Positions 57,961 through 64,000 of a stretch of 64,000 nucleotides of DNA are shown here, in pieces (positions within the stretch are counted from its first letter, which is position 1; the number at the start of each line of letters is the position of its first letter). The stretch is from assembly GCA_000332255.1 (NCBI GenBank), contig KB235926.1, positions 2,148,797-2,212,796 of the forward strand, given 5' to 3'. The stretch is from a cyanobacterium PCC 7702 (GTDB lineage: Bacteria; Cyanobacteriota; Cyanobacteriia; Cyanobacteriales; Nostocaceae). Under the pieces are notes generated by a model, which worked only from the letters and a program-made list of their open reading frames with translations, made no database searches and was not told the origin of the DNA. Made by a program: the position numbers and the translations under genes.

Positions 57961-60900
57961 TTACTCTTCTTTGCCAAACTCCGTCAAGAATCGGAACGCT
58001 TTGACAATATAACTTGCGCATTCTTGGGGAGAAGTGTTGTAAAAATACCGCCATGCATTTGCCTTATCTTCGTCGTAGCAGTCATGGCGATGGGGATGCT
58101 TGTCCAACCATGCCAATCTCACGGCATAACCGATTAACACATCTAGTACTATATATTCTTCAATTTGCAAACGCGGATTATTGGCGGCGATCGCGGCTAA
58201 TTCCATTAAAGCCTCAATATTTACTTGCCGGTACTCTGGAGCCTCAATTTTATTTAACAAATGTTCCACTTGCAGAGCAAAGTTTTTTTCTCCTGCGGTC
58301 ATTTCCGAAATAATCAGTTCGCTATCCAAGCGGTTGCGTCTTTCTAACTTATCGCCGATCACCAAACCTTTGCAATGATGCATCAGAAGCCAAACTTGTT
58401 TAAAAAAGTCCTTAGGTACGCGTCCGGTTGCTCCCTCTGCTTGGCGAAAGCGTCGCCAACCACCTGGTGGCGCTTCTATGTTGTCTAAAACTGCTGGTTG
58501 TACTACCCAGTCGATATCACTTTCTTTTTGCTTGACATGCAGTGATTCTTGCTGGCGCAATAATTTACTCATACCTGCATACTCAGCTAATACCTGACGC
58601 AATCGCGTTTTTACCTCAAAAGGAGAAAGTTGCATGAGTGTTTCGTATGCTTCATCTTGAGTTACTTGCAACTCCTGCGCTAGTTCGCTGGTAATTAATA
58701 AAATTAAATAGCCGACTCGCAGCGTCAGCAGTCCTTGGAACAAGTGTGGTTCTGATTTGATCAGCGTACTCAAATAAATGAGAATTTCTTGAGTCAGAAC
58801 GCGATCGCGGCTATCTTCGCCACAAAAATGATTTATTTTCTCGACTATTTCGTTGTGGGATAAGGGTACGGTAATTAACGAAGCTTCGCTGTAGGCCTTA
58901 CCTACGGCTATTTGTTTACCTCGAACTATAAGAGTCGTGACCACGTCAGATAAAGCTGTATACGTCATTTGTCGTAAACCCGCCGCACGCCGTACCACTG
59001 TCCAAATTCCCATTTCTGCAGCTTTGGCGTACACTTCATCAAGCAAGTCGCCTACCGTCACTTTCTGAGCAGGACCGCCAAAACCAGTGTCAAATTCCAG
59101 TCCTTGCAGGCGAGTTAGCGTTTGCAGCAGCTCTATTTGTTCGTAAAGGTTTTCCGAAGCACGCAAATAACTAAGCAGCAATTGCAAGTTAGTTTCACAT
59201 TCTACCTGAAATTCTTGAGTGTGTCCGAGGGGCCAGTTTTTTTCTGGATGAAAGGCAAGATATGCACAGCGAGGTTTGGCATTTTGAACAGAAGATTGAG
59301 AAAATTCAAACCCTGGTAGAAAGTTAATGCGTTCTATGGTAGCTGTTAGCATCAGCTGGTTTAACCATCCTAATTTCACCCGCACGCCGTTGCAAATTCC
59401 TTCTTTAAGTTCCTGCATCAGCTGCAGCAGAGCTTCCAAGCCTGTTTCTAACATTGTGTGGGTCAGCATCAACGTCAGAACGGGACGTCCCAAATCGCTC
59501 CAGTACTTTTGAATATATGCAAGTTCGCTTTTGAATTGGGCTACTAAAAAGTGATAATCAAGGGTGAGGTAAAATTGTTGCGAGTCTAAAAGTGAAGGTA
59601 GAAATACCACCGTTTCGCTACCGATACGAAAGATTCTGGATGTGGTCAAACTTCTGGGACGGCGAGGTGGACGTCCTGTTAAACCTAGTTTGTCGTTGCG
59701 TCCAATTTGGGAGTAAATAGCAATTAAATCATCGGCTTGGCGAATTTGAATTGGTTCTACTTGCTTGGGTGTTTGCGTTTCAATGCCGTAAACTGCTAGT
59801 AGAGACTGCAAATCTTCATCTTCTGCTAGCAAGGCAATTTGCACTAAAGGCTCCCGATGGGCGTCCATGCGCAAATGTCGTCCCAAAGGATCTATATCCC
59901 CAACAGAAATTAATTGCTCGCTGAGCATTTGACAAAGAAAATACAAACTCTGCGCCCATACCAGGGGAATGTTTTCGTTTGGCAATCGCTGTTGAGTTGA
60001 TGGCGCTTTTTTTTCTGCTTCTACGTACTCCGCAGGAACATAGTAAAGTTCTGGTAATAAACGCAAAGACTCGCGCTCTACAACCAAAGACTCCAAACGT
60101 TGTTGGTAGTGTTCGGCAAAGGGGCGATCGCCGCGAAATAACCCGTCGAGAACTAAATACGTAAAAAATAGGGGCCATTCGCATTCTATGTTTTCAAATT
60201 GCTTCAGTTCCCAAGGTTCGTAGTGCAGACGCTTGGTGTCTTCTAATACGGTTTGGTGTCCGTCACGCAAAAAACGTTTGCAGCCGTATTTTCCTTGTAG
60301 TTTGGTGATAATCTCATTGCGGGTGCGATCCCGCAAATTCCTATCCTCCACTGCAAACGCTGGAAAACCAATTACGCTCAATAGCGCCGCATCAATTTCT
60401 TTGGAAGCTGATTCTCTAGGTAAGAGTGATTCTAAAGTCATTCTGGCTCGGGCAATTTCATCAGGTAGGACGTGAATTACCGATGCTTGACTGCCACGCA
60501 CGCCAAATAAATCTAGCCCGTTTATTGCTTCCAGTGCCGCTTTGGCCATGCCAATGGAGCTTGCATTTAATTCTACTTTGCCGTGATTAATTTTGTTACC
60601 TCGCTCCCAAATACCGTAGTCTGGTGTCCGATAAGCCCGCCCGATGTAATACACTAAATTTTGCACAAAATTTACTTCATCAATGGTGTAAATTATCTCT
60701 AATCCAGAAGCGGTCATCTGGGCTAACATCAGCAAATATATCGATGTCGCATCTAACTGCAAATGTCCCCATTCTTTATCGCCGACAACTATATCCCCTG
60801 TAGCTGTATTATACTTAGCGTGCAAAGCATCTAGGGGTGATTGCGTATGTTTAAATCGCTCCACTTTGTTTGCTTGCCTCATCATCGCAAATAGCAAACC

Positions 60901-61167
60901 CCGCATGAGCTTAACTACGCTGTGCTCCAATTCGTAAGCTTCTCCTCGATCCTCATCCACCTTGCGGTAGGCTAGCGCCAATCCCCAAACTGCCAGTATG
61001 CTGTAAACGTTATCGCGCACCCAAGCATCAGTGTAATCGCCGTGGGCTGTAATTGCAGTACTTGCAGGCAATAAACCAGTAATTGGATTTTGACGGGCGA
61101 GGATGATTGTTTTGATTTGTTGATAATAATATTCCAAACGAGTTTTGAGTTGAAAGGCGGTTTTCAC
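57961..61167 (-). CDS. GH15 / phosphorylase kinase alpha-like protein
   Basis: 1068 residues, GTG start. The N-terminal (alpha/alpha)6-type region, with GDYTDAWVRDNVYSILAVWG and GDIVVGDKEWGHLQLDATSI, resembles glucoamylase-fold GH15 and the alpha/beta subunits of eukaryotic phosphorylase kinase. Remaining residues are helical. Bacterial members are long and of uncertain activity; glucan hydrolysis or glycogen-related regulation are the options. A perfect AGTATG/CATACT hairpin with a TA-rich loop lies at 61186-61210 upstream. It shares a stop-to-stop gap of 50 bp with the nucleotidyltransferase. Confidence 0.85.
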   Translation of the reverse strand: MKTAFQLKTRLEYYYQQIKTIILARQNPITGLLPASTAITAHGDYTDAWVRDNVYSILAVWGLALAYRKVDEDRGEAYELEHSVVKLMRGLLFAMMRQANKVERFKHTQSPLDALHAKYNTATGDIVVGDKEWGHLQLDATSIYLLMLAQMTASGLEIIYTIDEVNFVQNLVYYIGRAYRTPDYGIWERGNKINHGKVELNASSIGMAKAALEAINGLDLFGVRGSQASVIHVLPDEIARARMTLESLLPRESASKEIDAALLSVIGFPAFAVEDRNLRDRTRNEIITKLQGKYGCKRFLRDGHQTVLEDTKRLHYEPWELKQFENIECEWPLFFTYLVLDGLFRGDRPFAEHYQQRLESLVVERESLRLLPELYYVPAEYVEAEKKAPSTQQRLPNENIPLVWAQSLYFLCQMLSEQLISVGDIDPLGRHLRMDAHREPLVQIALLAEDEDLQSLLAVYGIETQTPKQVEPIQIRQADDLIAIYSQIGRNDKLGLTGRPPRRPRSLTTSRIFRIGSETVVFLPSLLDSQQFYLTLDYHFLVAQFKSELAYIQKYWSDLGRPVLTLMLTHTMLETGLEALLQLMQELKEGICNGVRVKLGWLNQLMLTATIERINFLPGFEFSQSSVQNAKPRCAYLAFHPEKNWPLGHTQEFQVECETNLQLLLSYLRASENLYEQIELLQTLTRLQGLEFDTGFGGPAQKVTVGDLLDEVYAKAAEMGIWTVVRRAAGLRQMTYTALSDVVTTLIVRGKQIAVGKAYSEASLITVPLSHNEIVEKINHFCGEDSRDRVLTQEILIYLSTLIKSEPHLFQGLLTLRVGYLILLITSELAQELQVTQDEAYETLMQLSPFEVKTRLRQVLAEYAGMSKLLRQQESLHVKQKESDIDWVVQPAVLDNIEAPPGGWRRFRQAEGATGRVPKDFFKQVWLLMHHCKGLVIGDKLERRNRLDSELIISEMTAGEKNFALQVEHLLNKIEAPEYRQVNIEALMELAAIAANNPRLQIEEYIVLDVLIGYAVRLAWLDKHPHRHDCYDEDKANAWRYFYNTSPQECASYIVKAFRFLTEFGKEE

Positions 61168-61817
61168 GTTTTCATTGCAGGGGAAAGTATGTATATATAT
61201 ATCTCATACTGCAACTGGTAACAGCATAACAGTGCAGTTTTACTCCAGTTTCTTTGGGTGAAGTTCGAAGGAGATATTACGATTTTTTGCCAAAAAATTA
61301 GGAAATTTTAACTAAAATGTTTGCTGCTAGTGGTGAATACTTAAGTAATCGCTGCGAACTATGTGTTGTTCTAAATTGTGAGAAGTATTGAGAACAAGTC
61401 AACCATTCAGGCAAAATCTTTTTTGATGAGGACAAACTGTTTGATAATAAATGGCAGTTAACAATTCTATACTGAAAAAAGTACTGCTTCAGAAAATTTC
61501 TTCTTCCCAGTAATGGAAATCTAAGCTGTACTGTTGTCAAAAAGTCACTCCTAAGATTAACTTGACACAGGCGCTAACAGTAGTAGAATCTACTCTAAGT
61601 TGAAAGTAATACAATCATCTCAGGGCAGCTAATAGCTTGATAATTCTGAATGTGACAACATTCTCTATATAAAAGCTTAAGCTCTGTTGTGTTACCTAAT
61701 GGCGAGTGAAGGTAATGGTTAAACATGCCTTGACTCGATAGTTGATGTTGAATTCTTGAGATTTTATGGACCAAAGTCCACAAGACGGTAGTACTATCCT
61801 CCTCTAAGCTGGCGAGC
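61168..61817. other. Intergenic region with divergent promoters, GH15 and mgtE
   Basis: About 690 bp with the mgtE leader hairpin. It includes the TA-rich hairpin at 61186-61210, and TGGAC-caaa-GTCCA (61767-61780) in the mgtE leader. A long open frame on the minus strand near 61595-61879 has no ribosome site and is not called. The rest is AT-rich without recognisable elements. Confidence 0.4.
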
Positions 61818-61849
61818 TTGTCTCCCAGCCTAGGGGAGACAATGGGAGG
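61818..61849 (+). promoter_or_regulatory. Leader hairpin next to mgtE ribosome site
   Basis: TTGTCTCCC (61818-61826) pairs perfectly with GGGAGACAA (61834-61842), a 9-bp stem with a 7-nt loop, ending 1 bp before the ribosome site GGGAGG (61844-61849). Upstream, CCTCC at 61798-61802 could pair with GGAGG instead, and a GGAC/GTCC stem lies at 61767-61780. The layout suggests control of translation initiation; an ion-sensing role is inferred from the gene only. Confidence 0.55.
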
Positions 61850-61855
61850 TTTGTT

Positions 61856-63211
61856 ATGCTCGCAGAGGAAATTCGTCATCCAAGCATTGATGTTGCTGAT
61901 TTAAACCAACTCAAATGCGACTTAAATCGCCTGCAACCTGTGGATGTAGGAGATTACATTACCAAATTACCCAGCCAGCAGCGGGCGATCGCATTTCGTC
62001 TCCTCAATAAAGATCAGGCAACATACGTTTTTGAATATCTACCTCCAGAGGTGCAAGAAGAATTAATCAATTCTTTGCACGACATACAAGTAGTGCAAAT
62101 TGTGGAAGCGATGAGTCCCGACGATCGGGCAGAATTGTTTGACGAACTGCCAGCAAAGGTAGTAAAACGACTGTTACAGCAACTGAGTCCGGAACAGCGT
62201 CAAGCAACAGCTACCATTCTCGGTTACGCAGAAGGTACCGCCGGACGGGTGATGACAACGGAATACGTACGGTTGCGTCAAGGTTTGACTGTTGGTGAAG
62301 CTTTGAGTAAGATTCGCCTGCAAGACAAAGATAAAGAGACAATCTACTACGCCTACGTCACAGACGATAATCGCAAGTTGGTGAGTGTTGTTTCTTTGCG
62401 ACAGCTGTTGTTTACCTTTCCAGATGTATATATTCGAGATATCGCTAGCGATCGCGTTGTCAAAGTCCGAACCGAAACACCCCAAGAAGAAGTCGCTCGC
62501 ATCATGCAGCGGTATGACTTAATCGCTTTACCCGTAGTTGACCGAGAAGACCGATTGGTAGGTATTATCACTATTGATGATGTAGTGGACATTCTCCAAG
62601 AAGAAGCCACCCAAGATATTCAAAAACTTGCAGGTGTGGGTGATGGAGATGAAGCAGCGCTATCGCCTCCTTTAGTGACGATCAAAAAGCGCCTTCCCTG
62701 GTTACTGGGAATTATGTTTCTCTACATCGGAGCATCCAGCGCGATCGCGCCTTTTCAATCTACTATCGCCACAGTACCGGTACTAGCAGTGATCATGCCT
62801 TTATTTTCTAATACTGGCGGTACCGTTGGCATCCAAGCGCTGACAGTGACAATTCGCGGACTGGGAGTTGGAGAGGTAACTCACAAGGACACTCTCAAAA
62901 TCCTTCGCAAAGAGCTGGTAGCAGGAGTAGGTACGGCCTTAACATTAGGTTTAACAATGGTATGCCTGTCTTTGATTTGGGCCTCTCCCCAGGAGCGGTG
63001 GGTATCGTTAATTGCAGGAGCGGTAATGGCTACCAATACTTTGGTGGCCGTTACTTTGGGTACTTTGCTACCAATGGGCTTGAAGCGACTGAAACTCGAT
63101 CCTGCCTTGATGAGCGGTCCGTTGGTAACAACAATGTTGGATGCAATTGGATTCATGATTTTCTTAACGCTTATTTCTGTAGCTTTAAATGTTTTCCACC
63201 TCAAAGGTTGA
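61856..63211 (+). CDS. mgtE: Magnesium transporter MgtE
   Basis: 451 residues, family length. The N domain (about 20-130) has helical repeats with EAMSPDDRAELFDELPAKVV. A CBS pair (about 135-260) includes VDREDRLVGIITIDDVVDIL. The membrane domain (about 275-450) has five helices with NTGGTVGIQALTVTIRGLGV and MLDAIGFMIFLTLISVALNV near the pore. Mg2+ binding to the cytosolic domain closes the channel in Thermus MgtE. GGGAGG precedes the ATG. Confidence 0.95.
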   Translation: MLAEEIRHPSIDVADLNQLKCDLNRLQPVDVGDYITKLPSQQRAIAFRLLNKDQATYVFEYLPPEVQEELINSLHDIQVVQIVEAMSPDDRAELFDELPAKVVKRLLQQLSPEQRQATATILGYAEGTAGRVMTTEYVRLRQGLTVGEALSKIRLQDKDKETIYYAYVTDDNRKLVSVVSLRQLLFTFPDVYIRDIASDRVVKVRTETPQEEVARIMQRYDLIALPVVDREDRLVGIITIDDVVDILQEEATQDIQKLAGVGDGDEAALSPPLVTIKKRLPWLLGIMFLYIGASSAIAPFQSTIATVPVLAVIMPLFSNTGGTVGIQALTVTIRGLGVGEVTHKDTLKILRKELVAGVGTALTLGLTMVCLSLIWASPQERWVSLIAGAVMATNTLVAVTLGTLLPMGLKRLKLDPALMSGPLVTTMLDAIGFMIFLTLISVALNVFHLKG

Positions 63212-63281
63212 CCGTTGCTAGTTTAGTTGTAGGGGTGCAAAATCTCGCTCCCCTACAGCGGTTGTGTTTTTTGTGTAGTTT

Positions 63282-64000
63282 ATGCCTGCTAATAGTTGGA
63301 CTCGTCACCACATTCTTTCTCTAGCTGATTTTACCAACTGCGAGTACGATACAGTATTGCGAACTGCTGCTAGCTTCCAGGAAGTCCTGTCGCGACGAAC
63401 CAAAAAAGTACCTACCCTGCAGGGACAAGTGGTGGCAAATTTATTTTTTGAGCCTTCGACTCGCACCCGCAGCAGCTTTGAACTTGCTGCTAAGCGCCTG
63501 TCAGCAGATACGCTCAACTTTACCAGCGCTACCTCTTCCATAACTAAGGGAGAGACCATTCTCGATACTGCTAAGACCTATCTCGCTATGGGAACCGACA
63601 TCATGGTCATTCGCCATCGAGAAGCAGGAGTACCCAGCGCGATCGCCTCGGAAATGGATCGCCTGGGTGTAAAAGTCAGCGTTCTCAACGCCGGTGACGG
63701 TCAACACGAACATCCTTCCCAAGCACTGCTAGACTTGTTTACTCTTTGCACTCTCCTCGATCCAGCTCATCCCCGCTTGGAACTTCTCAAAGACAAAAAA
63801 ATTGCCATTGTCGGAGATATTCTTCATTCCCGGGTGGCCAGATCCAATATCTGGAGTTTAACTGCAACTGGCGCCGAAGTACATCTAGCAGCACCACCCA
63901 CACTACTACCCAAGTTATTTGCCGATTATGGTAAAAACAGGCCCGGTAAATTATTTCTGCATTGGCAATTAGAACCTGCTTTAGAAAACGCTGATTTTGT
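63282..64000 (+). CDS. pyrB: Aspartate carbamoyltransferase catalytic subunit, 3' part cut off
   Basis: ATG 63282 opens a frame that runs off the right edge (239 codons seen of about 330). It performs the first committed step of pyrimidine synthesis, carbamoyl phosphate + aspartate to carbamoyl aspartate. The carbamoyl-phosphate site is [15 protein letters not shown], followed by [22 protein letters not shown] and [13 protein letters not shown]. The aspartate-binding domain begins at [16 protein letters not shown]. mgtE ends 70 bp upstream. Confidence 0.95.
   Translation, partial: MPANSWTRHHILSLADFTNCEYDTVLRTAASFQEVLSRRTKKVPTLQGQVVANLFFEPSTRTRSSFELAAKRLSADTLNFTSATSSITKGETILDTAKTYLAMGTDIMVIRHREAGVPSAIASEMDRLGVKVSVLNAGDGQHEHPSQALLDLFTLCTLLDPAHPRLELLKDKKIAIVGDILHSRVARSNIWSLTATGAEVHLAAPPTLLPKLFADYGKNRPGKLFLHWQLEPALENADF

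Noticed and set aside
61700-61855. M-box (ykoK) magnesium riboswitch before mgtE
   Set aside because: The conserved core of the M-box cannot be recognised; only a local hairpin and possible anti-ribosome-site pairing are supported.
61595-61879. 94-codon frame on the minus strand across the mgtE start
   Set aside because: It overlaps the mgtE start and leader, has no ribosome site, and its sequence looks random.

Overview
The window is a stretch of cyanobacterial chromosome. The evidence is the gene content: psbQ, light-dependent protochlorophyllide reductase, ndhN and ndhS, CpcT-type lyase, Thf1/Psp29, aerobic hemF, DUF3172, and an S10/spc/alpha ribosomal cluster that starts at rplC and lacks rpmD and rpsD, as is usual in cyanobacteria. 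HIP1 octamers (GCGATCGC) and heptanucleotide short tandem repeats in spacers also fit, and point towards a filamentous, Nostocales-like genome. The species cannot be resolved from sequence alone.

Layout. 1-9.8 kb holds mixed single genes: a truncated FAD oxidoreductase, psbQ, a DUF2267 protein, a DCC-family protein, an AraC regulator, por, dps, a pirin, a decayed SDR pseudogene, mnmH and nfi. 10.1-16.9 kb is a plus-strand run that looks like a phospho-signalling neighbourhood: an FHA/zinc-ribbon protein, an FHA/flavin-oxidoreductase fusion, a GDSL esterase, a small membrane protein and a large Ser/Thr kinase carrying a PDZ domain and TPRs. 17.0-20.6 kb has two neighbouring CPA2-type cation/proton antiporters, each broken by a single-base frameshift. 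20.6-23.1 kb has a hypothetical protein, a DUF3172 protein and ndhN.

23.9-41.7 kb is the ribosomal superoperon on the plus strand: rplC-rplD-rplW-rplB-rpsS-rplV-rpsC-rplP-rpmC-rpsQ-rplN-rplX-rplE-rpsH-rplF-rplR-rpsE-rplO-secY-adk-infA-rpmJ-rpsM-rpsK-rpoA-rplQ-truA-rplM-rpsI-rpmE-prfA. It ends at a clear intrinsic terminator. Its spacers carry heptamer repeats and palindromes, an extended -10 promoter before rpmJ, and a 12-codon mini-ORF with a near-perfect Shine-Dalgarno.

41.9-51.1 kb is mostly minus strand: UDP-glucose dehydrogenase and UDP-glucuronate decarboxylase (a UDP-xylose route for cell-surface polysaccharide), an intact third antiporter with USP domains, a HAS-barrel-like protein, ndhS, rodA, an Mrp-type ATPase without the usual CxxC, and an SRPBCC protein. 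51.6-64.0 kb holds hemF, a STAS protein, cpcT, thf1, an ExbB/ExbD pair, a DUF1232 protein, a sugar nucleotidyltransferase convergent with a GH15/phosphorylase-kinase-like protein, mgtE behind a structured leader, and the 5' part of pyrB.

I saw no tRNA, rRNA, CRISPR array, transposase or prophage. Most of the window is housekeeping. The unusual parts are the FHA/kinase region, the paired antiporter frameshifts, the mgtE leader and the repeat-laden ribosomal spacers.
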